From: Rhynchonema sp. JSB1_4
Lineage: Eukaryota; Nematoda; Chromadorea; Monhysterida; Xyalidae
DNA: 64,000 bases
NCBI GenBank assembly: GCA_030248065.1
Contig: JASAMV010006679.1
Span: forward strand, 62,001-126,000
Direction of reading: 5' to 3'
Below, one piece after another: positions 25,460 to 36,711 of the stretch. The position numbers were made by a program, and so were the translations under genes. Position 1 is the stretch's first letter, and the number at the start of each line of letters is the position of its first letter. Under the pieces are notes generated by a model that was not told the DNA's origin, did no database searches, and saw nothing but the letters and a program-made list of their open reading frames with translations.

Positions 25460-25718
25460 CTACTGTACCACCCAAAATGCGGGGCGGCAACCTACCTACT
25501 GTACCAGCCGAGCTAGGGGGGGGGGTCGTACCACTTGGGGGGGGGGTCATCTGGAAACCGAAATTTTTTTTGTCTAAATACTGAAGAAAATGTGGCCTAA
25601 AACACTAATTTCGCGCGCAGCGCGCGATTTTTCGCCTATTTGCAGACAAATATGCTAATTTTATGCAATTTTAAGCCAAAAATGAATGTTTTGGGTGAAA
25701 AGTTAGGTGGGGCGGCAA

Positions 25719-26129
25719 CAGTGGTGTAGCTACCCAGGCGGGGCGGCAACCTACTGTACCACCCAAAATGCGGGGCGGCAACCTACCTACTGTACCAGCC
25801 GAGCTAGGGGGGGGGGTCGTACCACTTGGGGGGGGGTCATCTGGAAACCGAAATTTTTTATGTCTAAATACTGAAGAAAATGTGGTCTAAAACACTAATT
25901 TCGCGCGCAGCGCGCGATTTTTCGCCTATTTGCAGACAAATATGCTAATTTATGCAATTTTAAGCCAAAAATGAATGTTTTGGGTGAAAAGTTAGGTGGG
26001 GCGGCAACCTACCTACTGTACCAGTGGAGGGGCGGCAACCTACCTACTGTACCAGGCGAGGGGCGGCAACCTACCTACTGTACCTTGGGGGGGACCCCCC
26101 CTCCACCCCCCCCCCCAGCCACACCATTG
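25719..26129 (+). mobile_element. Family B hAT-like MITE, perfect 8-bp duplication
   Basis: 411 bp from CAGTGGTGTAGCTACCC to AGCCACACCATTG. GGCGGCAA is duplicated at 25711-25718 and 26130-26137. Inserted into another family B copy. The core includes the CGCGCGCAGCGCGCG hairpin. Confidence 0.92.
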
Positions 26130-26155
26130 GGCGGCAACCTACCTACTGTACCAGG

Positions 26156-26566
26156 CAGTGGTGTAGCTACCCAGGCGGGGCGGCAACCTACTGTACCACC
26201 CAAAATGCGGGGCGGCAACCTACCTACTGTACCAGCCGAGCTAGGGGGGGGGTCGTACCACTTGGGGGGGGGGTCATCTGGAAACCGAAATTTTTTATGT
26301 CTAAATACTGAAGAAAATGTGGCCTAAAACACTAATTTCGCGCGCAGCGCGCGATTTTTCGCCTATTTGCATACAAATATGCTAATTTTATGCAATTTTA
26401 AGCCAAAAATGTATGTTTTGGGTGAAAAGTTAGGTGGGGCGGCAACCTACCTACTGTACCAGGGGAGGGGCGGCAACCTACCTACTGTACCAGGCGAGGG
26501 GCGGCAACCTACCTACTGTACCTTGGGGGGGACCCCCCCCCACCCCCCCCCCCAGCCACACCATTG
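26156..26566 (+). mobile_element. Family B hAT-like MITE, perfect 8-bp duplication
   Basis: 411 bp, nearly identical to 25719-26129. GTACCAGG is duplicated at 26148-26155 and 26567-26574. The same length and near identity of the two copies suggest recent activity or a recent local copy event. Confidence 0.92.
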
Positions 26567-26591
26567 GTACCAGGGGAGGGGCGGCAACCTA

Positions 26592-27053
26592 CCGTAAAAA
26601 CCTAAATACAGCCCCCCCGCCCACGGAATAGAGCTCCCCCCACGTAATACAGCCCCCCCCCCAAAAAGGGGTCAGTTAATTAATAGAGCCCCCCCCGGAA
26701 TAGAGCCCCCCCCCCAAAGTAACATCCCCTATACTGTAGTGTATTACGGCGGGATAGGGGTGTACAGGTACATTTATGTACGTTTGTTGTTTGTTCAGAG
26801 CACATAATACGCCTCCTATTGACGAATAGACACGAATAAATGCGGTTGCAAGCGAAAAAACATCCTTTCAAACTTTGAAAGGTTCAAACCCGTTTTTTAG
26901 GGGTTTTTGGGGGTATTTCTGGGAACAATTTTTCAGGTTCGGGTCAGTGAATTAATAGAGGCCCCCCCGGAATAGAGCCCCCCCGTAATAGAGCCCCCCC
27001 AAAATGGGGTCAGTGAGTTAATAGAGCCCCCCCTTCTATTTAGGTTTTTACGG
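26592..27053 (-). mobile_element. Family A TA-target MITE, complete
   Basis: CCGTAAAAACCTAAATA and TATTTAGGTTTTTACGG termini with TA on both sides (26590-26591, 27054-27055). Excision restores GGCAACCTACCTACTGTACC of family B. Subterminal AATAGAGCCCCCC words at both ends. Inverse orientation to the copy at 799. Confidence 0.88.
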
Positions 27054-27149
27054 TACCTACTGTACCAGGCGAGGGGCGGCAACCTACCTACTGTACCTAG
27101 GGGGGACCCCCCACCCCCCAGCTACACCATTGCTAAGTAACATACCCTA

Positions 27150-27974
27150 CCGTAAAAACCTAAATAGAAGGGGGGCTCTATTAATTCACTGACCCCATTT
27201 TGGGGGGCTCTATTACGGGGGGGCTCTATTCCGGGGGGCCTCTATTAATTCACAGACCCCATTTTGGGGGCTCTATTCCGGGGGGCTCTATTCCTAAGCC
27301 TAAGCCCAAGCCTGAAAAGAAAACCTCAATTGCTCCTCTCTTGGGAACTGGGTCCCGTCCCGCCCGGGCCCGACCCCGAGTATCGAAGAAGGAGTGCCAA
27401 AAATCATCCTCTCAAACCCCTTTTTAGGGGTTTTTGGGGGGTATTTCCGGGAACAATTTTTCAGGTTCGGGTCAATGAATTAATAGAGGCCCCCGGAATA
27501 GAGCCTCCCAAAATGGGGTCAGTGAATCAGTGTAGTACTTGGTCAGGGTGTTGACGATAGATAGATTGGGACCCGAAATGTGTTGACGATAGATAGATGA
27601 CCAAAGTCCGAAATCTGGGGGGGGGGGGGTCGACCCAAACTTGTTGACGATAGATAGATGGTGGGGGGGGGTCGCCAAAAATCAAGGTATAGTATAGTGC
27701 ATTAAGTAGGTAATAATGTGTAAATATTAATGAAAATGTGTATAGATGTACTAAATCCGCGCGTAGCGCGCGATTTTTTGCCTATTTGGGACAAAAAATA
27801 CCGATTTTGAGCCATTTTGAGGCAAAAATGCCCATTTTGGGGTCGAAATGTGTTGACGATAGATAGATTGTTCCCAGAATTTGTTGACGATAGATAGATT
27901 TGCCCATAAGTGTTGACGATAGATAGATGAAATCAAAAAGTGTTGACGATAGATAGATGAATTTGGGGGGGGGG

Positions 27975-28006
<32 letters not shown>

Positions 28007-28061
28007 AAGTACTACCCTGCAGTGAATTAATAGAGCCCCCCTTCTATTTAGGTTTTTACGG
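27150..28061 (+). mobile_element. Family A element split by a family J element
   Basis: Starts CCGTAAAAACCTAAATAG after TA and ends TATTTAGGTTTTTACGG; the right flank lacks a clean TA. A short block near 27294 (CCTAAGCCTAAGCCC) resembles the complement of the TTAGGC telomere unit. Family J lies at 27528-28019. Confidence 0.75.
27528..28019 (+). mobile_element. Family J hAT-like MITE with seven TGTTGACGATAGATAGAT units
   Basis: CAGTGTAGTACTTGG and CCAAGTACTACCCTG termini. CAGTGAAT is duplicated at 27520-27527 and 28020-28027. Seven copies of an 18-mer, TGTTGACGATAGATAGAT, flank a core with a GCGCGTAGCGCGCG hairpin. A run of more than 35 C lies near the right end. Confidence 0.9.
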
Positions 28062-28854
28062 TTTTGGAAGGTTTGAAATTCCATGTTCGAGCCGGGACAA
28101 CCTGAAGTTCGGTGTGGGTGGTCGGTCCGTTGCAGTTCTCCACACGCACATACCGACAGGAACTTGGGACACTGTTCAGCGTTCAGTTCGGTTTTCGTCA
28201 GTTTTGGTTCAATTTCAGTGTGAACAGAGAGCGAACAACCCTTTTGAGACTTGAAACGAACTATAATGACAGGCAATGAATCAGTTCACCGCTTCTCCCA
28301 TTGTTTTTTATTCAGGTGATACATCATAAATCAGTAATGATTTTTTTGAAATTTGAAGATTTTGGGTCATAACCAGACGGAAGTTGAAGATTGAAGTAGT
28401 ATTGATTGTGCATATGAGAATCGAGCATCAGTGATCATTTTTGTTGGTGTCCAATCACAGTTTCGGTATATTTTTGATAAATTTTGCAGCTTCTTAGACT
28501 ATTGAAAAATTGAATTGTTTTGTTGTGTATTCCCATATTTCTTGAGTATTCATTTTGTGTCCGATCGGTCGTTTACTCTTCTTTCGGCGCCTTTCCTTTA
28601 TGTCTGTCTCCTTGGTCGCTGTGCTCTTCCTCCTTCTCACCGCGTTCGCTATCTGAAAGCCAAATTCACGCTTTTGTTCGTGAGGCGAAATGATGTTTCA
28701 AGCGCCATGTATAAACAGACCCGGTTCGATCGTCTCGCCACCTCGGCTGCCCGTCCTTGTTTTCGTCGTCAGCACGGCATGCGGTTGGTAGTTGCTCAAC
28801 AGCGCTCGATTCGGGCCCTGCAATTCTGTGATTGTGGCGAATTGATCGATTGAA
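28062..28854. other. Intergenic; probable 3' UTR of the pseudokinase gene
   Basis: Unique sequence. On the minus strand AATAAA lies at 28312-28307, about 540 bases after the stop. The open frame from 28276 leftward has no partner exon and was not accepted. Confidence 0.4.
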
Positions 28855-31800
28855 TCACAAAATCGATTTGCGACCAACTTTGACGGCGTCGAAGAGCAGC
28901 TGGTTGAAGAAGCCGAAAATTCGCGCGAATTTTGGCCGATTGTTTGGATTGATGTAGACGCACCATTTGATGTACTGCTGCACGAACGTTGGCCATTTGC
29001 CGGACACGTGCAGTGGGATGGACTGTGAATATGCGGGATTGGTTGATTTACTTTACATACTGATCAATTGAATGATTATTGATTATTTGATTGATTGAAA
29101 TATTTGCAGTAGCACCTTCTCTTCGAGCCGCTTCGCCAGATCCTCGGCACTTTTGACGGCTTCGAACGGCGGCTTTCCGTGTGCGAACACTTCGGCCATC
29201 AGCACACCATACGACCACACGTCCGCTTTGATCGAGAATCGGCCATCCGAATGCGACTCGGGCGCCATGTGACGCCATTGCAACTGTAATAAAAGCTTGT
29301 ATACTCGCGAAGCAACTTTTCAACCACACTGTGACCATCTATTCAACCTTTTGTTCGGCATAGAGTCGTTTGAAGAGTTGTTTGTTGGAGTTGAGTGCGG
29401 CGGCGTAGATGTAGTAATCACACACCTTGATCGTCATCGAACCATACATGTCACCGCGCACCTGTGAAACATTAGGTGATCTAGGTGATGTTACAATGAA
29501 ACTAATTGAATGATCATAACGATTCTGAACCTGGATATTTGAGCCGCTCAATTGTCCGTGGAACAGATTGTTTTCTTCCAAATACCGCATGCCGGCAGCC
29601 ACCTGCGAAGCGTTCTCCAGCGATAAAAAAACAGGTTCTCATGCTGATGTTTCATTGTAAAAAATGTGACCTTTATAACCTGATAGCACACCTCCAATTG
29701 ACCTCTGACGGGCAGCAGCATTCCCTGAGACTTTCTGGCCGACAGCAGACTGCTGAGCGACAGATCGCCGGCCCATTCGAACAGGATATTCAGTCGATTC
29801 TTTTGTGCCGCTGAAAAATTTGGTCCGAATGAAAAGATCACAGGGTGGACAGCAAAATATGTCCCCCCCCCCGAACCAACCCAGTCTGTATTGGAAGATT
29901 TTGGTGAGGTAGTTGTGGCCACGGGTGTTGGCGAAGCGGAGGCGTTCGAGGCCTTTCAACGCTTCGTGCACACCTGAAAAGTGCCTTTTATTGCAATAAT
30001 GTAGTCTGGAGTTACAGCGTGACCCAAAAGTGCCGCAACAAACCGTTTAGCACCTCCGGATCGGTGATTCGTTTCAGACACATCACGTTCGGTTCGTTGA
30101 AGTCGCCGTCGACAAGCACACCCAGCTGTTCGTCACATTTGGTCACGTACGGATCGGGCCTGGTGCCATCTGCAATAAATACCTAAAGGGTGGCCCAAAA
30201 AAGATTTTCGGAGTATGAAAAATGCCCGAATTGACCAACCAGGTCCGACCGACACGGCGGTCTTGTTCTTGGTCTTTGTTCTGCCCCGACTGCGACTGCT
30301 GCCCTTCGACACGCTCAAATCATTCGCTCCGCCAGCGGTGCCATCACGACGCAACTGCGGAGGAAAAAAATAGTTCATTTGTGGGGGGTCGAAAATTAAG
30401 AGAAATTTTGCACCTGAACGCGCACGGCCGTGCCGAAACTACGCTGGCCTCTGAGTTCGTCCGACATTTCATACTTTGCCGCATCGATTTTCTTTTCGAT
30501 TTGAATCATATTTGGTGCTTTGATGGTCGCAAGGGTGCTGATCTGGAATTAAGTTGAAATCGTTTTGAGCATTGAAAATTACACGAAATTGGTTCTCATG
30601 GCCATTTGTGGTCCTATTCACTTGATAAATGTCATCACATTCACCTGTCCTTCAGGTACTCGCGATCCATAGATCAACGGTGGTTCGGGCGATTTGAACA
30701 CCGGCCAGTGCACGGCGGGCGCATTCTCCAGAAACTGGGGCACACGCAAACGACCACCTGAATAAATTCACGGATCCAATCGGTAACGTGTTCGAAGTGT
30801 TAGGCAAAAATAGGCTCACAATTTATATTTGAATTTCAACCTATTCACGAACCGATTCGTTTTCCCTGCAGATCAATGTCGACGGGCAGATCGATTAGAT
30901 TGAACGTCGCCTCCATCAGTCGCGTCAGTGAATGATGGGATTCGAAGATGTAGTATCGACCTTGAACGTTCAGGGCACAGTTTATCATCAGAGTTATCGC
31001 GAATTCAAATACATCCAACAAACCATCTTCGCGACGACAGATGCGTAGATAGGCGACCACCGGGATCGGGGCACGAGAACCGCTAGGAAGACGGTCCTGC
31101 GGCGGATGCGCTTTCGGATCGTTCTGAAGCGACGTGTGCGTGATTTTGTGATGTTTCATTCGATATTTGAGATAATAAACTACAGAAACAAACAACTAAC
31201 GATGATGTCGAACCAGTTTTTGTATCTGGTCCGTTCGCCGCCGCTGTACGTGCGCACAAGCATCAACAGTTCGGGCCATCGCGTGTCACTGCTGTATTCG
31301 GGTGGCTCGCACACAATGCACCTGCGCACACAATTCATTGATTGAGTCTTTGATTGATTGATCAAGATTGATCACCAACCAATTCTTGTGTCCAACACCA
31401 TCGCGGTCGAGAAGCACCGAAGCCTCGATCGGACCGATTTTGCCGACGAACCAACGAGCGCTGTTCACGATATTCGGTTTGTCGAAGTCGGGTTTCGGTA
31501 GTAGATAGAATGGCGAGATCAGACCTGTTGGCGGGCTGATGTTTCAATCAGCATGAGGTGTGATTGCTTGTTATCATGCCCATTGGTGTAGGCAGGTAGA
31601 ACAACTTTTTTTAGCAACCCAAAATACCAACATAGACAGATTGTACCTTTCTCCTTTCCACTTTTCACCAGACATATTTCGTGATCGCGACTGTGGTCGG
31701 GCGGCAGCCATTTCTCGACGGTCACAACGTCGCCCTTTTGTGCCGACGGCAAGTACTCGGGCGCGTCCGTCGGCCCGCTCATCGACCACACGACCACGAA

Positions 31801-32486
31801 CTTTTTCGCTTTTCGCTCGTCGTCTGTACAAATATTGATCAGATTGATTGTTTTTGTGATCAAAGTTGAATTCAATCTGAGAACTATACAGTGCTGCCGG
31901 TCCTGTACTCCCAGCACAATGGTCGATGAACTAAGCGCCGTATGTCACACTGGCTGTTATCATACCTATCGCAACGTTTGTTCCGTTATACTTTTGGCGA
32001 CGCGGCACGAAGCCCCCGGATCAAAAAACTCAAAAGCCACCGGTAGACAAAGTCGGCCACCGTTTCCTGTACAGGTTTCTGTCAGGTTTCGGCCTTTTAA
32101 TTTTCTATATGCTTGTACACGCACTGTGAAACATCAGCGAATTAGAAGGACGTGCGTGCAACAATCTCTTAATTGACTGACGTGTGCCCAAGTTTCCAAC
32201 CCCCCCCCCCAGAGACCAGCGAGAAGTCTTATTTTGTAAACGATTGATGGAAGAAAAGTTTTGAAACTTCAAGCCCGAATGATCACCAACGTTTATCTTC
32301 CTCCCTTTGTTTATGCAGCCATGGCATTTGATGTATCTGCAGTTCATCCTTGATGGGCACTGTTCGGGCGGCGTGCATTCTGGTTGATTGGATGGAATCG
32401 GTTATGGTAGGGTACGGTATTGGTCGGGTTACGGTAGGTCGGTTACGGTAGTTGATACTGTAGGTGATTGGAGATGAATGCGGCAC
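28855..32486 (-). CDS. SH3-SH2-tyrosine pseudokinase (non-receptor), 15 exons, 708 aa
   Basis: Exons: 32486-32291, 31823-31647, 31524-31380, 31321-31201, 31123-30853, 30757-30645, 30542-30414, 30354-30240, 30169-30044, 29973-29881, 29810-29692, 29602-29531, 29461-29348, 29283-29116, 29022-28855; all phases agree. SH3-like fold at residues 70-135 (KFVVVWSMSG ... GLISPFYLLPKP). SH2-like region from about 147 (ARWFVGKIGPIEASVLL) to about 290 with a long insert; no FLVRES arginine is obvious. Kinase-like domain from about 370: degenerate glycine loop GQRSFGTAVRV; VMCLK keeps the beta-3 lysine (about 455). HRD is replaced by HGQ in HGQLSGSN (about 550), so the catalytic Asp is lost while Asn stays. 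DFG is DYY (about 574). APE (604-606) and DVWSYGVLMAEVF are intact. Predicted catalytically dead. Src/Csk/Abl-like architecture. The first exon is the least certain part. Confidence 0.85.
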
Positions 32487-33279
32487 ACAGCCGCTCAGTT
32501 TTCGGAAAATTTGAACCTTTTCGGCGCAGGCAACAGCAAAATTTGGCGATTTCGGAGTCAGGAAGTCAAATTTGATTCAGCCGATCGACGGGAAGTTTTG
32601 AAATATGAGTTGCAAATTTGGTTGAATCAGATGAAAGAATGAAGTGATATTGAAATCACGGCCGTGAAATGAGTTGGCGTGACGTGGATCCGCGTTTTGT
32701 GAAAAAAAGAAGAAAGAAATGTTGAGGCTGGGTTACTGTACTAGAAACAACACGTTTCATTCTCTGCTGTTTTTCAGTGACGTCAGCTAAGAATGAGTTG
32801 GCAATCTGACCACGTGGTTCCACGAGTTGTGCTGGTTACTGTAGCTAATCGTCGTTTCTTTTTCTTTCCGCTCTGTTCGTTTTTGTTTCTCTTTGCGCTA
32901 ACAATGTTACATGTTTTATGAATATACTGTACGTACATACTACTTACAGGTTTGAGATGGTTTGCTTTTTCTTGCAAGCAGATTGGCTGAACACAGGCAA
33001 ATGCTGTTGACTTTATTCAATTGCCTCTATATGAAACAAGACGCGCATTTTATTATATGTATCTGTTTCGGAGTGTGTATGTTATTATCCATCACAGGGC
33101 ACTAAGAAGCACAAGATTGAAGCAATATACTGCATGTCAATTGCACAAAAGTTACGCAAAAAAAGAAATGAATGAGCTGTTCGTATTTGGAATGTATTCG
33201 AATTGGAAATGTTTGTTCTTCGTTATTCGAGCCTAAGGTCAGATTTCTGGCAAAATAATATCACAATTTACTCTTCCAT
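32487..33279. other. Intergenic between pseudokinase promoter and collagen 3' end
   Basis: No gene, repeat family or RNA was supported. Presumed to hold the pseudokinase promoter and the collagen 3' UTR. Confidence 0.4.
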
Positions 33280-34971
33280 TTATTTGCCATACGAACCACC
33301 AAATCCGCGCCCGCCACCGCCGAAACCAGTGCTTGAGAACGCATCCCCAGCGTTCGAACCGGCACGAGGTGCGGGGCAATGACTGCAACCACCAGGTGTA
33401 CCCACCGGGCCACGAGGACCGGGTGGACCTGAAAATCAGCCACAACGATGATACGGTATACACATAGTTTTGGGTCACACGATGGTGAAATAAATTCGGC
33501 ACATATCGTGATACTGATAATTCTGATTCTGACCGGGTGGTCCGGGCATGCCATCGGGACCGCGCAGACCCTCTTCACCAGGGCCACCACCTTGACCGGG
33601 GTTGCCTTTCGCTCCGTCCCTGCCTGGTGGGCCTGGCGGGCCTTGAGGCCCGGGTGGGCCGGGAGGACCGGGCGGGCCTGAAGAGTGGAGTGATGTTTCA
33701 GACAATTTTTATTTTGTATCCTTTGCGCAGCCAAACTAGGCTGTGTATACAAACCTGGTGGGGCTCCGTTGACAACTTTGCCCTGTGGTCCTGTCTCGCC
33801 CTTTTCACCAGGTGGTCCTTTTGGTCCGGGGTTACCAACGTTGCCTCGATCACCCATACGACCGGGCCGACCGTCTTCTCCAGGGTCACCAATTGCGCCC
33901 TGTGGTCCTGGCAGGCCTTTGGGTCCGGGTGGGCCGGGCGGACCGGGTGGACCTAAAAGTGGACAGACGTTAGGCATAATTTAGGCAAAATTTCGAGCAT
34001 GAAAACGCTCAATGTGCATACCTGGCGGGCATTTCTGGCATGGCGGTTTCGGCGGTGGAGCGGGCAGCAGGACGCCATCGCGGCCGGGCGGGCCGGGGTT
34101 GCCGGGACGTCCGGGTGCGCCGGGTCGACCGTCACGACCTTGCGGGCCGGGCGGACCCGGCGGGCCGGTTTGACATTGGCAACCTGACGGAAAAGAATGG
34201 CTCACCGTTGCCTGATTTATCAAGGAAGACATGTGTAAAAAATAGACTTGTATACTGAGAGAGTGAAACATCAGCAACTCACAGCTTCCGCCCTGTGCGG
34301 GTATGGGTGCTTTCGGCTGTCCGATCTCGGGGTTTATGCCCTGTCCGGCCTGATTGACCTGACCCTGACCAATGGCACCACCAAACTGATTGGTCCCACC
34401 GGCACCGTACGCCCCTGCGCCTGGGCCAAAACCGATGCCGTTGCCTTGGAATGGAATGCCGCCGAACGCACCTGTGTCGTGTGTTTTATAGTGTGTTTGA
34501 AAAAATGTGATGTTTCACCATCTACATATATAGCCCACCACCGAATCGTCTGTCCTCCGGTTCGCTCCTGACGACACGTTCGATGCCATCGGAGTGACCG
34601 ACCGATTGTTGAATGGCGACCATCTCACGCCACATGTCACGTGATCGCATCTGCAAAAGTGATTTTATTTGGGAACTTTTTTTTGATAAATTTAGGCACT
34701 CTATTGATAGGACAGCTTGTTGGTCAACTTGTTAGCACAATGTCTACACTCCTTCAAAATTCTGCACAGTTGGAGCACATCCCGAACATGAAACATCAGC
34801 GCGAACCTTGCAGAACGTCGATTCAGCATTCATGAACGATCGCATGGACTGAATGTGATTGTAGACCAACGGCAGAATGATCACGCAGGCCATGCATGTG
34901 ATCACGCTAAATGCCACCGAACATAGTGCTGCCGTACGAAGCGAATTCTGCGGCTTGTCCGTCTTGTCCAT
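33280..34971 (-). CDS. Nematode cuticle collagen, 7 exons, 372 aa
   Basis: Exons 34971-34807, 34650-34539, 34471-34283, 34183-34022, 33952-33755, 33677-33534 and 33428-33280 join in frame. The N-terminal cuticle-collagen domain is clear: a membrane-anchor helix ([20 protein letters not shown]), then [14 protein letters not shown] Gly/Gln-rich spacer leads to a Cys cluster (SCCQCQ) before Gly-X-Y blocks of roughly 12, 22 and 16 triplets, separated by Pro- and Cys-containing breaks (PPCQKCPPG). The C-terminus has [10 protein letters not shown] and a Gly-rich tail ending YGK. Such chains trimerise through Gly-X-Y, are secreted by the hypodermis and crosslinked in the cuticle. Six introns is many for this family, and five of the last six exon junctions fall in or next to Gly codons. 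ATG 34971 was chosen over an in-frame ATG at 35040 because an acceptor-like sequence lies between them. Confidence 0.93.
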
Positions 34972-36711
34972 TTTTTGTCCGGTCTTTCTGGAAGCGTAAA
35001 AATATGCCTTTATGACGTGGCAGGCTTTATATTTCACCATGTCAGATCAGACTATTTCTTATGCAAATAAGACAGGCGCTGGCATGCTTGTCATAAAGTC
35101 ACATATAGGCCGTAACTCAGCCAGATTTCTTGCGTCGAGAATAGATGAATTAGAGCAATGATGCTGAAACAAATAAAGGCTAGCGCGGGCCCGGAAATAC
35201 GGAATTGATTTTGAGCCATACAGATTCTGATGATCAACCCGCTGTTTTTGGGATAAAATGAGCACGACAACCAAAGGTGCACCACTTTTGTATCAAACTG
35301 GTAACCGACTATTTTATCGTTTTTATGGCATTTTAATCGAGAGAGGTAGTTTTTAGTCGCAACTTTAACGTTTTATGACGTTCTGTTGATTAAATCAAGC
35401 TGAGCAGTGCTGTCGCAGCGTTTTTTAGCTTTGATTGCGACCTATTTTTGTCGCAAACTGCACAAAGTGTATAGTGAGATATTGAACAATTTTCCTTGAT
35501 TTATTTTTTTTAATTCCATTTATTACGTCACTCTTCTGCGCCAACCTTGAGTATCGTTTTGTCATTTTGCTGTACGTCATTAATTTAGGCCGCGCGCTCT
35601 TGTTGAATGAAGTGCGAGTGAAAAAAAAGCACATTGACAAAAAAACCTCGCATATACATACAGTACATAAATACCACACAAAACGGGACCACGGTTGAAA
35701 TATACATACAGCGTGTGTATTTATTTTATTTGCCAAGCACGATCTGACTGAAACATCCGCCTGCCAAGTTCATGTTGTTTGTAAAACACTGAATGTGCTA
35801 CTAAATGCAACGGCTGATGTTTCACTTGATTCAGTGCAACACATCTGAATATGTTTATGTGACCGACTGCGACCGCATCAAAGTTCCAGTCACCCTCGCA
35901 ATATTGATTTGATCCCAATCTCGATTTACAATAATCATGATCGCTGTGTTCTAATTTCGTTTCAGATCGGATCCCAACTATCGATTACCGACAAACGACT
36001 GCATCGCAAAAAAACAACGCGTGTGTCTGTTTTTCGTGCGTTGCGCGCGCAAGAACACCCACTTTGTCCGGCGCTGATGTGATTCTGTTGGTTTGGTAGG
36101 CTACAGGTGATACAAATGTAGGTTTTGGATAACAATTTGGCCTTGAGTAACCAGAGATCTTGGAGTTCGGTGGTATGAAACGGGAAACAGGCCCATACGG
36201 TACTCGATAAGTTGAAACTGAAACATCAAAGACTTGATAACCGATCGTTATGTACGTGCGTGACATTTGAAGAGATTGTGATGCCAGAACGATTAAAGAA
36301 TGACATTAATTTTATTTAGACTTCGACAGGATAATACGTTCCGACACTAAATTTGTATTGCTGTGCGGGAGTTGTGTGTCATGCGAGCAATGCCATGTTT
36401 TAGTCATGTTCGGTGAACAATTGAAAAAAGCAAAGGTGAGGCTCATCAGAAATGGTCACCATCATCATCACCCATGCGACCTGTGAAGCCTACATGTGAA
36501 TGTGAAACATCAACAAACGCAACGCGCATATGCAAAGGTAAACTTTCGAGCCCTAGATGCACATTCCCAAAACCATCACGTAATCACACGGTTGCAGCAA
36601 GCCATCCATGGTCGAGCTCATAGTCCATCCCTTGCGTTTCACTGCAATGTTAAAGCGATCGTCGAAAAATGTCCGAGGGTTATCAAGAATGTATCTTAAG
36701 AAGTCAGCCTA
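34972..36711. other. Upstream of collagen; no gene accepted
   Basis: Contains three copies of TGATGTTTCA/TGAAACATCA. A 94-residue open frame on the minus strand (36266-35985) and another near 36690-36520 look protein-like in places but lack start/splice partners that I could establish. The collagen promoter should lie just above 34971. Confidence 0.4.

Larger units (their letters stand above)
25029..27133 (+). mobile_element. Outer family B hAT-like element with nested C, B, B and A copies
   Basis: CAGTGGTGTAGCTACCC at 25029 and CAGCTACACCATTG ending at 27133 are opposite family B termini. Flanking octamers TTAAGTAA and CTAAGTAA match at 7 of 8. Four smaller elements inside have their own duplications, so insertion order can be read: outer B first, then the inner ones. 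Confidence 0.75.
24937..27149 (+). mobile_element. Family A element carrying a large nested family B complex
   Basis: TACCGTAAAAACCTAAATA at 24933 onward is a family A left end. Its sequence stops at TTAAGTAA (25028) and resumes at CTAAGTAACAT (27134), consistent with insertion of the B complex. The right family A end was not found before the next family A copy at 27150. Confidence 0.6.

Noticed and set aside
25356..26631. Short ORFs rich in Gly and Thr-Tyr-Cys repeats
   Set aside because: They translate subterminal repeat words of family B and C elements and are not proteins.
24900..27150. CRISPR-like direct repeats with spacers
   Set aside because: The spacing is irregular, the repeats belong to inverted-repeat elements with target duplications, and the genome is eukaryotic.
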